64,000 bases of DNA from positions 2,728,001 to 2,792,000 of the forward strand of contig JAZHRO010000022.1 of the NCBI GenBank assembly GCA_037157565.1. The letters are read 5' to 3'. This DNA is from Thalassia testudinum. Taxonomy: Eukaryota; Streptophyta; Magnoliopsida; Alismatales; Hydrocharitaceae. This document shows positions 35,215-47,700 of this stretch, one piece after another; within the stretch, counting starts at the first letter, position 1, and every line of letters starts with the position of its first letter. The notes beneath the pieces are model-generated. The model searched no databases. It saw only the letters and a list, made by a program, of their open reading frames with translations, and was not told the DNA's origin. The position numbers and the translations under genes are program-made.

Positions 35215-37308
35215 TTGGGTCCAGCACCTGCTTATCTCATCCAGTCCTTCAGTATTTTGCAGGAGGTCCTTGAAACCTCCTATAGAAATTCACTCTCTCC
35301 GAGGCTAAGCCTCGGCTCCCTTGTTTTTGCAGAAATCATTCACATAGCCCCTCTTTCCTCTGATTCTGAACAAAGTCCCCTTCTTCCATTAATTCAAACT
35401 TCTAATTCTATCTTGATTCCACCACCTGATTCGAAGATGCAGCCTAATTACCTAGCAAGACTACCATATAAAAAACCTGAATATCTGAGATCCATGAAAG
35501 ATAAGATGATTGAGGATGCCCTTGAATTCTATGAAATCAAATATAAACCCTCAACACCAATAGAAAACATTCAGGTTGATGTCCCAACAACCACAGCTTT
35601 CATCATAAACTGTGCCCATATTCTATTGACAGAAGTTACAAAAGGATCAACCCGAGATATGCTCATGACAGGATACATTGAGATAGAAAAATTACACCAA
35701 TCTGAATACCTTCAATGCTTGACAAATCCTGTACTTTGGGAACAACACCAAGATGCCCTTATGAAACGGGTAGAAATGATGAAATCAGTAGAACAAATTA
35801 TCAACCAGAAATACCCGTATATACCGGAAATAGAGGATGAACCATCTTGGAACAGTATTAAGGAACAATCCAGTTTCCCAGATCTCGGGATTGAGGCACA
35901 AAGTGGTTGTAAAATCCCAACCCAGATAGAAGACAATGTTGAAATAGGTTGGGATATTGCAGGAGAACACAATGATGAGCCAAACTTAGACCATGAATTG
36001 CCAAGCCTAGAATTCCAAAACTCCTGCAATAATGAGATCAGAAATGAACCTTTTGAGGGTATAAATTCCGCCCCTTATTCTGATAAGGTAGCCCTCAAAG
36101 GTTATTCAGACTTAGGTTCTAATAATTCTACCCACATCCTAAGCCTAGAACCTAGATCTGAGACTTATTGGGAAGATTATGAGGCCCCTTATGAGAAAGA
36201 TCAAATTTTTACAGAATGTGATTCCGGGCCTCTATTTGATGAATATCCCTCTCCAACATCTTCAGAAAATCTGATCGATTTTCCAGAGAACATGCCAATT
36301 TATGATACAGAGACTGAGGAGTTGGACGAGTTGGATTTTAATTGGGTCTATCCTACCAGCTTGGAGCTTGAGCCTAGACAGAATACCTTTTCGAGCCCAG
36401 AATTGACATATAGGCTAGACCCCAATCAGGCTGCTGATTCCACATCTGCGGATTTTTGCTGTGGTGGAATTCATGATCATGAATCTCATTTTTGCCAACT
36501 CTCCGACAATTTCAAATCTGACTATAATTGCGGAGAGATTCCCCTTCCTGAACACGCCAGGCCTATCTATGACCTCAGTTCTCATGACTCTAACTCCGAC
36601 TCTGAGGTCCTGATTCCCGAGATCACTGATAACACAGAATCATTCCTTTTCGATCCTCAGGAACCAAAAACAGAAAATGCCAAGAGTGATTACAACCAAG
36701 AATCCAAATCTTTTCTCAATTCAGATTTCTTTCATCCTACAGACACTCTTCCGGCATTTGATAGTTACCCAGAGGACTCTCTACAGAAAACCACCTATCA
36801 TCCATTTCTAGAAGAGCCCTCGTACACAATGGCCACCTCATCCACACACACAGAACGGATCAAAACCTCTTCCAAACCCCGACCCGCAATCGGACTCAAT
36901 TTCTATTCAGATTCACCTCTCATCGAGCCGATTGCATTTCCACATCGGGTTTCGAACATTGATCAGACTACATACCATGCTCTATCATTCTCTGATCACC
37001 CCTGTAGGGTTCCTGCATCAATCACTGATTATTCTACGGGTCCCTACTCTGACCAGGCTAATTCGACTCAGTCAAACCCTGCGTTTACACTTCCACATCT
37101 ATCTGAGCTTCATAGTATATGGTGGGTTCCACACCTTTTTATCCACATCTATCAACCCACCAGATTGATTGGGTTTGGGCTGCATCATCAGCCTGTTGAT
37201 CTGAACAAGCACCTGGTTGGACCAACCAGGCTCTTAATCAAGGTGCTTGTCTTACAAAACTCTGTTGATTTGACCATCCCCTCTCCATTGCATTTCCCGC
37301 TTGGCTGA
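35215..37308 (+). CDS. Unknown 697-residue acidic protein of the non-autonomous element
   Basis: A single uninterrupted frame; an alternative start is ATG at 35437 (MQPNYLARLPYKKPEYLRSM). I do not recognise a family. After that Met, a basic and helical-looking stretch (about residues 75-200) contains YLRSMKDKMIEDALEFYEI and LMTGYIEIEKLHQSEYLQCL. The middle is strongly acidic and rich in Ser, Asp, Glu, Pro and Asn with repeated short motifs such as SLEFQ and SLELEP. The C-terminus is more hydrophobic (LPHLSELHSIWWVPHLFIHI). I see no zinc knuckle, protease DSG, RT FIDD or clear signal peptide. It is the only long frame in an element that moved recently, so it may be translated. A gag-like or accessory role is possible, but there is no direct evidence. 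Confidence 0.6.
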   Translation: MGPAPAYLIQSFSILQEVLETSYRNSLSPRLSLGSLVFAEIIHIAPLSSDSEQSPLLPLIQTSNSILIPPPDSKMQPNYLARLPYKKPEYLRSMKDKMIEDALEFYEIKYKPSTPIENIQVDVPTTTAFIINCAHILLTEVTKGSTRDMLMTGYIEIEKLHQSEYLQCLTNPVLWEQHQDALMKRVEMMKSVEQIINQKYPYIPEIEDEPSWNSIKEQSSFPDLGIEAQSGCKIPTQIEDNVEIGWDIAGEHNDEPNLDHELPSLEFQNSCNNEIRNEPFEGINSAPYSDKVALKGYSDLGSNNSTHILSLEPRSETYWEDYEAPYEKDQIFTECDSGPLFDEYPSPTSSENLIDFPENMPIYDTETEELDELDFNWVYPTSLELEPRQNTFSSPELTYRLDPNQAADSTSADFCCGGIHDHESHFCQLSDNFKSDYNCGEIPLPEHARPIYDLSSHDSNSDSEVLIPEITDNTESFLFDPQEPKTENAKSDYNQESKSFLNSDFFHPTDTLPAFDSYPEDSLQKTTYHPFLEEPSYTMATSSTHTERIKTSSKPRPAIGLNFYSDSPLIEPIAFPHRVSNIDQTTYHALSFSDHPCRVPASITDYSTGPYSDQANSTQSNPAFTLPHLSELHSIWWVPHLFIHIYQPTRLIGFGLHHQPVDLNKHLVGPTRLLIKVLVLQNSVDLTIPSPLHFPLG

Positions 37309-38835
37309 AGGCATCAAATTTAGCGCTCAACGGGAGGCAGCCCGTCATTCTCTTTGAAAACCTGAAACTTGTTCTGACACCTTTTTGCACTTGAAGTTCA
37401 CACTTTAGGACAGCCAACTCCACCTCAGGTGCTTGCATCTGAGATTAGAAATCGTCCGCAATAGTCACCCCGACCCATTCACTCATCAAAACAGCTGTCC
37501 TAATGTATGAACTTAGTTGAATAAAAACCCCTAGGTTACAATGAGGACATTGCAAATCTTAGGCATGGGGGGGTATGAAAGTGCAAAACTTGTAAGAAAA
37601 GGTTTCAAACAAAAAAATTCACATATGCCAAAAACACCATAAAAAATTAAAAATTTTCGAAAAAGAATAAGACGAAAAGAGAAGGAAATTTTGTGAAGGA
37701 GAAGGAGAAAAGAAACAAAATGAAAAAGGAGCGCAAAATTATGAGAAAAGGTGATAGTCATTAGTAAGGAACTAAGGAATTAACCTAAGTTCTAGACCTC
37801 ATTCAAGAAAATAACTGAAAAGTGCATAATGAGATTAGTAAGAACGCAAACCTTAGGCATTCTTGAATAGACTCTTAGTACCCATTAAGATCTAGACATT
37901 CCTCAAGAGGTTGAGGAAAATGAAAAGCTGAAGTATTAGGTCTAAGGCTTAGGGAGTATTTGGCCTCATTAACTAATTTTTGGTTTACGGGACTCAGTAA
38001 CCTAAGCACCCTAACCTCACACACAGCCTGGTTCAATAAGCGTAAAAATCAAAATCACGCAGAAGCGTCGCAAAATTCTGAAAAGAACACCTAGAATAGG
38101 AGCGGCCGATCAGCACAAGTTGATTTGGATGAGTTCCCAGCGCGGAGAGGCGGGAAATCCCCTCGAAGATGTGTAACAAAATATCATCTCCTCAGTGCTT
38201 GTCTCTTAGGATATTTACATATCCTACTGGGGGCATGTAAGCACTCTGCTGGTTCAGATCCCATGGATGGCATTATCTCGAAGTGTCAATTGTCAGGGTC
38301 TGGATTCGGCCATGGAACACCATGGATGGGATTATCTCGAAATCTCAATAGCCAGGGTTCCGGGGGTTACCATGGGCGGTGCTATCTCGAAGCATCGATC
38401 GCCAGGAACCCTTGAGGATTGATGATGGGAGCAAGGAATCTGATACAGACCGTGTTGGAAAGCCAATCCTAGGCTAGAACTAAAAAGAAAAAGAGAGAAA
38501 ACTCTCCAAACAGAAAAACTTTCTATCTCTCTCTTATAAAACGCACTGCGAACTAAGCCAGGGCTAAAATCATTTCAAGCACGGGTGCTTTAACCACAAA
38601 GTCCAATAAACCTTAGGTTAGTTCTTGTGGGCCTTAAAAACCTTTGCTAAAGATTGAGGCTAAGGCTAGACAGATTTGGATCTTGATTGGTACTAGAGTA
38701 CCTTTTAGGCCTATGGTCAGCATTCTAACCTAATCTAAGCTCAAATGAAAAAGCACTTATCTGAAGCTATTAAGAACTTCATGGTCTAGAACAAGGGTTG
38801 AAACCTTAAGTTTTTGCTAAAGGACTAGCAAAAGC
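37309..38835 (+). other. 3' untranslated part of the non-autonomous element
   Basis: It contains a short hairpin-forming CGGGAGGCAGCCCG (37331-37344), which resembles a motif common in Athila-type elements, and an internal polypurine-like TTAGGCATGGGGGGG near 37560. No protein domain is seen. Confidence 0.5.
38261..38410 (+). repeat. Three degenerate tandem copies of a 50-60 bp unit
   Basis: Units start CCATGGATGGCATTATCTCG (38261), CCATGGATGGGATTATCTCG (38320) and CCATGGGCGGTGCTATCTCG (38370). Each continues with a CGAARYNTCRAT-like stretch and a GCCAGG-like end. Confidence 0.75.
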
Positions 38836-38849
38836 TAGGCATGGGGGTA
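38836..38849 (+). other. Polypurine tract of the non-autonomous element
   Basis: TAGGCATGGGGGTA runs directly into the 3' LTR start TGATGAG. It is the expected plus-strand priming site. Confidence 0.8.
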
Positions 38850-41603
38850 TGATGAGAATCTCATCATGAGCCATAACTAGCTCATTTTGACCCAATACAA
38901 AGGATAAAAGCTCCTACATAACTCAAGGAAAGGCTTAACTCAGAGAATTCTGAGTTTAAGGAGAAAACAAGTCATAAGGGGTAAAAATGCAATTTTACCA
39001 GTATAATCTGCATACAGGGTAATTCAGGGTCCAAACACAGGTCAAACAAACTGAATAAGAAGGAAAGTGGGATGATCTGACAAGGGCTACAGCAATTCCA
39101 AGGAACTAAATGATAATCTGTAACCTTAAAACAAACCCACTTCAATTCACGAGGTTCGAGGCAAAGTAAAAATAGAATAAACCCTCTAAAATTCATAGAA
39201 AAATAATCTCTAGGGTTTAGAACCTTCAATTTGGCCTTCAGAACCCATTTTGACCTACATTGAGAACCATGCCCAATTAATAACTTAATTTGAGTTTTTG
39301 CATAAATTGACCGGTCAAACAAGGTTTAATCTAGAAATAAAATTCACCATCAGATTCCTTAGGTCCTAATTAGTCATGTATAAAAACTTGAGCCTAAGAA
39401 GAAACCTTCTTGACCAACTTTACACTTTGGTCCTCATATATTTACTTTTTGACCCTCAACTTTTGCACCCTCGCATTTTGGCCCCTAACTTTCCTTCGTT
39501 CTTTGCGTTCAGGTCCTCCCTGCAAAACCTGACCAGCACCATGCTCCGGCGACCTTGCGCGGAGCATGGCGCCGCGCAGGGTAAGGGGGAGGGTCTGGCA
39601 AGACAACCGGGGGTTCCCTGCGTCGTCAGCCGTCGCAGGAACACCCCCCTGGTCGCTGCAACCCACCATACCGGCCGTGCGAACTCACGGACGGTATGGG
39701 TTTCCATCTCCGGCGTCCTCCGGCAAGGGAGACACGTCGTCTCCCTCCGCCCTCCTCTCTGATTCCGCCTCTATAAATACCCCCGTCGCTCAGCCGTTCT
39801 GAGCAGCTCGGATCTGACGGAGAAAACCCCCAACTTTCCTCTCTTCTCACTCCGGCAGACGCCCACCAGCTCCGGCGGTTCTTCCTCCTCCTCCTCTTCG
39901 CTCTGCCGCAATACCAGCAGCAGAGACTTCTTCCCCTGCTCTTCCCGCGTCGCGCAATACCGGCGCACGCTGCCTCTGCCCCGTCGTCACCGCCGTCCTC
40001 CCCCACTGGCCACCTTCTTCTCCGGCGACAGCAGGTACATCCGTCCGCCTCCTCGCCCCCTTCGTCACTTTAGTTAGGTTAGAACTACTTCCCTCTATTC
40101 TCTCTCTCTTTTCCCCCTGCTATTTTTATCTAATTACCCCTCGACCGCGCCTAATCACCCTCACCTTCTCCGCCTCCGGCCATCCTCCGGCGAGCCACTC
40201 CCATCACTCCAGCAACCCACACGGCTCGCCGACCACCGCAGAACCTCCGCCTCCTCACCCTGATCAACCTCCGCCCTTCCACTTCCCCCAAATCACCCTC
40301 TGCAACTCCACCGAACAAACCCATCTCCCGACCCACAGTCCGACCTAGGGCAGCCCTTAGGCTCCGCCCCGCCGCCTGCACACCCCCCGACCACCTTCGC
40401 CGTGCCACGGCGAAGGTCCTCCGCGTTTTTGATTGGGCCGAGAGGCCGTTTCTCTGTGGGCAGGTACCTGCGCTCGTCGCCGCCATTGTTGAAGCGAAGC
40501 AGCTTTGACCTGTTGTTCCAGGTGCGCCGCGCCCAGGTCACGCTCCCAGGCTGTGCGGGGGCATTTCGGCAAAGCGTTAGGCTGCAGTTGAGGCGAATCC
40601 CTCGCGCGAAGGCCTCGCGTAAAGCTGCGATTACCAGCTACTTCCTCCGCGCAGGCGCCAAATTGGGGTGGGACATTTAGTCCCACCTCGGAAGACTCCG
40701 AAGCGGCATAGCGGTATAAAGAGAAAAAGTGCTGGAGGCTTATTGCCTTAGCACACGGGGTGAGGTCCCCTTCACCCGCCCGGTTACCCGGTCTCGTCCG
40801 CGCTCACGACCCGCGGACCTGGCCCGACCCGACTTAGACTGACCTGCACTCCTCGCCCACCACGCACGCCGGTGGGCCTGGACCCGGGCGCGACCCGTAC
40901 CCGGCAACCCGGTAGCTCTGGGAGAGCTTTCCTAAGAGCGGCTTCTGTGAGAGAGAGACGCGGGGGAGGGTAGAGTTAGGTTTTGCCCCTCTGATCAAGC
41001 TGTGTAAGTGTGCAGGCACAGGTGAAGAAGAACCGTGGAAGAAGACGAAGGCTGAAGGAAGGAGGAGCACCGAGCGGCACTGTAGCAGCGGCGGTTTAAG
41101 TCGTCTGATTGGAAAATCAGACGACGTCCTGAAGGCAAAGGAGAAGGAAGGCGAGGCAGAGGAGGAACACAGAGAGGCCAAGTGAAGACTCTGCAGAAGA
41201 AGAAGAGCACGAGAAGAAGATCTGAAGAAAGGAAAAGAAGAAAGAAAGAAGAAGAAGAAGAACAGGACCGCTCTGCAGAAGAAAAAGGAAGAGACGAGCA
41301 GAAACAGCTGAAAGAAGAAGAAGAACATCACCACTGCAGATAAAGAAGAACAAAGGAAGAGAGCAGAAGATCTGAGAAGGAAGAAGAGGAGAAGCAAAGA
41401 GAAAAGAAGAAAAGCCAACAAATTCTCTCTCTCTCTTCCTTTATTTTTGTAAAAGAAACTTGTACCCCTAGAATACAACTTGCTCCCTGGGTTCGACCTC
41501 AGGAACTCTTTATTTCCGAGTAACAAATTGTATTAAACTGGTAATCACCTCTCTATACTATACTACGACGAAATAATAAAACTATAGAGGAAGGTCGCTA
41601 CCA
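38850..41603 (+). repeat. 3' LTR of the non-autonomous element
   Basis: It is 2754 bp, the same length as the 5' LTR, starting TGATGAGAATCTCATCA and ending TCGCTACCA. The differences from the 5' LTR are mostly C/T and G/A changes scattered over the length. Confidence 0.95.
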
Positions 41604-41874
41604 CTACCATTTGGGTTGGATAAGATGTCTGGACTATTCATCAGACGTCTGGATAGATGGTCGGACATCTGAAAGTAGAAGAACCGTACGTTATTTTTCT
41701 TTTCCTGCGTGCACTCAACATGCACACCCCCCTCTCTCCTCACCCCAAACCTTAACCCTTTCCTATTTAAACCCCCACACCCACGCCACTCTCTCCATCT
41801 CCACCAGCCACCACCTCCATCTTTTCCCTCCTACCGGCCGCCACCTTCCTCCCAGCCTCCAACGTGGCAAGTGG

Positions 41875-44560
41875 TGTTACGAACGCGTGCCCCAGACGTC
41901 TTTTAAGACGTCTGGGAGGTGGCCCAGACGTCGGATAAGACGTCTGGGATCACATCCAGACATCTTACCAGACGTCTGGGATTGTTTCCAGATGTCTGGA
42001 AAATAGTTATTTTTCGCACGAGAGATTTGTCTGCGCGCCTGTGCGCGCAGACCTGCGATTCCTCTCTCTCTCTCTTTTTCCCTTTCTCTCTGCGGCTGCA
42101 GACCTGCCGCACACTCTCTCCCTCCTCCTCGCGCGACCTTAAAAGGCCACGCCTCCCCTCCTGTCGTCTCCACCGTCCCCTTCCTCTTCTCCTTCCTGTG
42201 CGCGAGAGCGAGCGAGCGCGAGGGCGGCAGCGGCGACCGCAGTGAGCGCGGAGGAGGTGCGGCGTGCGAGGGCGGAGCTCTGCCGTGAGGGCGAGCTCGC
42301 CGGAGCGGCTTGGCCGGCCGGCGGAGGGCGCAGGGGGAGCGGAACGATGCGGAGAGGGACCTGCTGCGGTCTGAGCAGCAGACGCGCGGGGTGCGACGCG
42401 GGCGGTGTCGCGAGCGGAGGCCGAGTGGCGCCCTGATTCTAGAAAAAATTCCCAGAATCAGACGTCTGGGTTGATAGCCAGACGGTGAGGGAGACGTCTG
42501 GAAGCTCATACAGACGTCTGAAGGTGAGTATTCCGCTTTCTTCTTCCTTCCTGTCGACTGACCGTACTGAGGGAGGGAGTTGGCTGTGCGCAGGCTCGCT
42601 GATTCGCCATCGTTTGCGAATCAGACGTCTGGCTGTTGTACCAGACGGCGGGAGAGACCTCCAGACGTCCGGGGTAACCATCGGACGTCTGGAAGCTAGG
42701 CCAAACGTCCCCGCAGACTTCTGGACGTCCGGGAAACCACGCTGAACAGGTAATTCCCTGATCCACCTCTGATTTTGCACAGTATCGTCTTTTTCGACCC
42801 GTTTAGAGCCCGTTCGGGCTCCGTTTTCCGTGATTCGAGTTGCGTTCTTTTCAGAATTAATTCCTCTACCCGTCTACAGTAGCTATACACTGTTTTGAGA
42901 CACTCCTTGTGTTTGATCCTTGTGATAGGACCTCGTTCAGTTGCAGTCTTGGGAGTCACGGAGGCACGCGGGATTCCCGATCACGCCCCCATTACTCCCG
43001 TTGTACCTGGTAGAGTGGCTTAAGTTATTATTAAAACCTGTTAAAGTATGGAACCATAACTAGAATCTAGGACATTGCATGAATCCTAGGAATGAGAAAT
43101 GTATGGAATGATAGCTCCTAGGTGATGCATGAATCCTAAGGCTGGAAAACTAGTTGTATGCTAGATCCTAGGATGTGGCATGAATCCTAGGATGGAAAAA
43201 CTAATGGAATGTATAATACTGCAGTCTTGGAAAAAAAATGGAAAGGAATATAAAGCTGCCTGTAAATTGAATTAACAGCTGCCTGTTACGAATAAAGAAA
43301 CATGAATGAGATCATGGGTCATAAGAACGTGAAACTGGAAAGTGACACCTGGATGTTTGAGTTAAAAGGATGGAACCCTACGGGGAATTAGGAGTGGAAC
43401 TCCTGGAAAGGGGAAGGAATGGAACTGAGATGTAGTTTGTACTGTCTCTTGGGTACGCAGTACCAAGGGAAGTACCTGTACCTGTTTAGTGCAGAGTGGG
43501 GCCAGCCACCCCAAGGACCCGGGGTTAGGATTGGCCGCTCTGTACCGACTTGCTGGCCCTCGTGTACGTAGTACCGAGGAGAGCTACTAGTGTTAGGAGA
43601 GTACTAGCTACCCCACGGGCCCCGGGATTCTGCTAGCCTCCTTCACCGACTTGTTAGGCCCACTAGGGCAAACCAGGGTAGTCAGGCGAGGGTGCGCGGA
43701 CTGTGGAGGGGCAAGGCCCCGATTTGGTTACTGTGGAGGGGTTGGACCCCTGTTACTGAGAGGGCTCTGCCCTGTACTGGTTCCGTGCTGTGCTTTGGGC
43801 GCACCCGTTAACGGAAACGACTGACCGCGTGCCAGTACGGGTTAGCTACCTGTGCGTTTATCGCGCGTGCCGTAGTCACCGTTACGTCTGTCAGTGACCT
43901 TGGGGTGGTTGACTGAGGGTAGGATCACCACGGGGGACTCTCCCGGCCAGGAGAGCACCACGTGCTACTTCTACTTTTTGGAAAAGACTGCAATCAAGAT
44001 CGTTCCCACGAGGAACATTCGAGATCAAGTAAAAGATCTGAGAAATAAATGAAATAGTGAGACAATTGAAAGATGTAAATAAAGAAAGTAAAAGAACATA
44101 ACAGCTACTGTACACTCTACTGTTGTCTTTAGTTTTAGTTGCCACTCTACTCAGCGTTTTGCTGACGTGTTACACTCGTTACCTTTCTCAGGACCAGGTG
44201 TTGAGCAGCCAGGGTCAGCGGTTGCAGAGGACGCTGGGCCGAGTAGGGTCCAGTAGAGTTTACCGCAGTCTTTTGTACCTCTTTTGTTTCTGTTATAGTG
44301 AGTAGTTCTTGTTTCCGCTGTACTTTCTTTACCTGCAGTTCATGTTATATGATAAATGTTGTTCTACTGTTGTGGTGGTATCTACTGTAGTAGTTTCTTT
44401 CCTTGCTGCTGTACTTTCTTACTGTTAGTTATATTCATGCTGAATGTGGTTTATTTTACTGCTCTTTTGGTTACTTCCTCGTTGGACGACTAGGTCTTGG
44501 GATTATTCGAGTCGGTCCGATTCTCGTGTCTCGTAGGGACTCGGGAGACGGGTCGTTACA
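41875..44560 (+). repeat. 5' LTR of B2 (2686 bp)
   Basis: It starts TGTTACGAACGCG and ends GGTCGTTACA. GACGTC clusters lie at about 41890-41996 and 42460-42730. An AAG/GTGAGT donor-like site is at 42521-42529. Near 42768 it lacks 31 bp present in the 3' LTR, between two GACGTC repeats. Confidence 0.94.
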
Positions 44561-44563
44561 AGA

Positions 44564-44575
44564 TGGTATCAGAGC
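44564..44575 (+). other. Primer binding site of B2 (initiator Met tRNA)
   Basis: TGGTATCAGAGC, three bases after the LTR end, identical in position and sequence to B1. Confidence 0.93.
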
Positions 44576-44739
44576 AAGGTCGTCCCGAGAAGTGAATCAA
44601 CTGACTGAAAAATAACCAATTCACATGTTTATAGCTAGAGTAGCCACCACAACATATCTCTTGACATGAGCTCTTAGAAGTTTTGTTAGGTACCGTCTGT
44701 TTTTACATTTTCGTTTTGTTTCGCGTCTCCTTAAAGGAG

Positions 44740-47700
44740 ATGCCTCGTCGCGGGACTGGCGAGACTGGCCGCGGGCGTGGCCGAGGGCGAGGTCGGCGAG
44801 GTGGACGTGCTGTTGTTGACGTCTCAGTGGACCAGCCACCACTCCCGGGCATCCAGGCCCAGGACCTCGCCAGACTGATACGAGATATTGTACGAGAGGA
44901 GCTCCACCCACCGCCCCGAGCGCCTCCTCCTGGGGCTGCAGAGGGGGAGTCCTCTGTGGGACCACGCGACGGACACGGCGCTGGACACGAGGGAGGGGAT
45001 GGGCCGTTGCCGCCTCCACCTTCCTTCGACACTTCTGTACACGAGGCACCTTCGCCTGGAGGTGCACCAGCACCTCCCCTACAGCGCCACTTTGAGCTTT
45101 TCGGACAGTTCCGGAAGCTGAAGCCCTCCTCCTTCAAGGGGGATGAGGACCCGACCGAGGCAGAGGACTGGCTTGAGCAGCTGGAGAAGATCTTCGACAC
45201 CCTTCGCCCCCCGGTGGAGTGCCGCGTGGCCTTTGCCACGTACCAGCTGGAGAGTGCGGCACACCGGTGGTGGAGGGCGGTCCGGGGACAGGAGAGGGAC
45301 GAGCCGACGTGGGACCAGTTCGTCACCCTCTTCTGCGAGCAGTACTTTCCCCAGACGTGGCAGGACCAGAGGAGGCGGGAGTTCCACACTCTCTGCCAAG
45401 GGATGATGACTGTGAGCGCGTACCGCACGCGTTTCTTGGAGCTATCCCGCTTTGCAGCAACAGCGGTAGCCACTGAGGAGGAGCGCCTTTGGAGGTTCAC
45501 CGAGGGGCTCCGGCCTGCGATCCGGGGGTATGTCAAACCCCTGAAGCTGCCTACGTTTTCGAGGGTGGTAGAGGCAGCCATGACTTACGAGGAGACCAAC
45601 CCGTCCGCGCGAGAGACCGACAGCGGGCGGAAGAGGCCCTTTTAGCCAGACTTCTCACAGGGCCGGTGAGAACTGAGACACGTGGCGTCCGCAGGAGAGC
45701 CGTCACGTTGTGCAGGGCCATCAATGGCCTTTGGGGGCCCTCGACAGGGGCCAGTCGCCAGCACCGGACCCCCGCCTAGTCGACAGCAGGGACTCACTGA
45801 GGGCGGGAGTCGGGCTCCCCTCTGCTACCAGTGTGGCCAGCTGGGCCACGTCAGGAGGGACTGCCCATCTAGGGCAGGAGGTCAGGAGATACTTCCCGTG
45901 CAGAGCACTGGAGGGCGCGCAGGAGGCCGCGGTTCCCAGGCACGAGGAGGAGGACAGCAGTCGCGAGGAGGGTACCGGCCAGCACCTACCCGTCTGACGC
46001 AGAGTGTGGCTGCTTCGTCCGCACCTAGAGCTGAGGGGCGTATCAACGCCCTAACACACAGGGACGCCAGAGCTTCGGGATCCGTGGTAGCAGGTATGGT
46101 TTCAGTTTCTGGCAGACTCGTTTACACCCTTTTCGATTCCGGCGCTACGCACTCGTTTGTCGCAGCCAGTTTCGCAGTTAGTCTGGACCAGGATTATACA
46201 CTGTTAGAGAATCCGTTCGTAATCAGAGGCCCGAGTGGTCAGCTGTTTGTAGCTGAGGAGGTGTACACGGATTGCGGGGTCAGCGTCGGGGGACATAGCC
46301 TGCCAGCTGACCTGATTATGATCCAGATGGAGGACTTTGGTGTGATTCTGGGGATGGATTGGCTGTCCGCTTACCACGCCTTGGTGGACTGTTTTGAGAG
46401 GAAGATCGTCTTCTCCATTCCGGAGATACCTTCTTTCGAGTTTCACGGACAGCCAGTGGACGGAGGTTTCAGGTGCATATCGGCACTTCGGGCGGCGAGA
46501 CTTTTGAGCCAGGGATGTGAGGGCTTCCTAGCTTGTGTGGTGGCAGAACCCAGCCCCGTGGCAGACTTCTAAAGCATCCCGGTGGTCAGAGAGTACCCCG
46601 ACGTGTTTCCAGACGAGTTACCAGGACTATCGCCCGAGCGCGAGATCGAGTTTGAGATCTCACTAGTACCAGGGACCAGCCCCATCTCCACCGCGCCATA
46701 CAGGATGGCACCGCTTGAGCTGCGAGAGCTCAAGTCCCAGTTGCAGGACCTTTTGGAGAAAGGTTTCATGAGGCCCAGTGCGTCTCCCTGGGGAGCCCCG
46801 GTACTGTTTGTGAAGAAGAAGGATGGGACCCTACGCCTTTGTGTGGACTACCGACAGCTGAATAGGGTCACCATCAAGAAAAGATATCCGCTGCCGAGGA
46901 TCGACGATTTGTTTGACCAGGTGCGGGGTGCCACGGTGTTTTCCAAGATAGACTTGAGGTATGGATACCACCAGTTGAGGATCAGGGAGACCGACGTCTC
47001 CAAGACAGCTTTCCGTACCCGGTACAGACACTACGAGTTTTTAGTCATGCCGTTTGGGCTGACCAATGCCCCCGCTGCTTTCATGGACCTGATGAACCGG
47101 GTGTTTAGACCGTACTTGGACCAGTTCGTGGTGGTTTTCATAGATGATGTACTCATCTATTCTAGAGATCGGACGCAGCACGGACAGCACTTGCGGATGG
47201 TTCTGGATACTCTGAGGCGACGCAGGCTATACGCCAAATACAGCAAGTGCGAGTTCTGGTTGAGGGAGGTGACCTTCTTGGGTTATGTGATCTCTGGAGA
47301 CGGCCTGGCGGTGGACCCAGCCAAGGTCGAGGCAGTGCTCAAATGGGAGAGACCGCGTTCAGTCACTGAGATCCGCAGTTTCCTGGGACTAGCTGGCTAC
47401 TACAGATGGTTCATCAGAGGATTTTCACAGATTACACGTCCTATGACACAGTTGACCCGGAAGGACGTGCCTTTCGCTTGGACAGACGCCTGTGAGGCGT
47501 GTTTTTCTGGAGCTGAAGGAGAGGTTGACCTCGGCTCCCGTGCTCACCATCCCTGACAGTAGTGGCGGGTTCGTTGTGTACACGGACGCTTCCTTGCAGG
47601 GGTTAGGATGTGTGCTCATGCAGAGGGGTCATGTGGTCGCTTACACTTCGCGGCAACTGAAGCCCCATGAGCATACCTACCCTACCCACGACCTAGAGTT

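Larger units (their letters stand above)
31571..41603 (+). mobile_element. Complete non-autonomous LTR element with LTR-A-like LTRs and one unknown ORF
   Basis: Duplication CTACC lies at 31566-31570 and 41604-41608. The LTRs are 31571-34324 and 38850-41603, each 2754 bp. The internal region is 4525 bp with an Asp-tRNA primer site, one long ORF and a polypurine tract, but no gag, protease, RT, RNase H or integrase signature. By eye the LTRs differ at about 40 bases plus two compensating 3 bp indels, about 1.5%, so the insertion is recent. Primer type and 3' motifs (CGGGAGGCAGCCCG at 37331, GGCATGGGGG) recall the Athila/Tat side of gypsy. Confidence 0.95.

Noticed and set aside
35215..37308. 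The unknown ORF as an Athila-type env-like protein
   Set aside because: Primer and 3' motifs hint at that lineage, but I see no convincing signal peptide or C-terminal membrane anchor, so the name is not supported.
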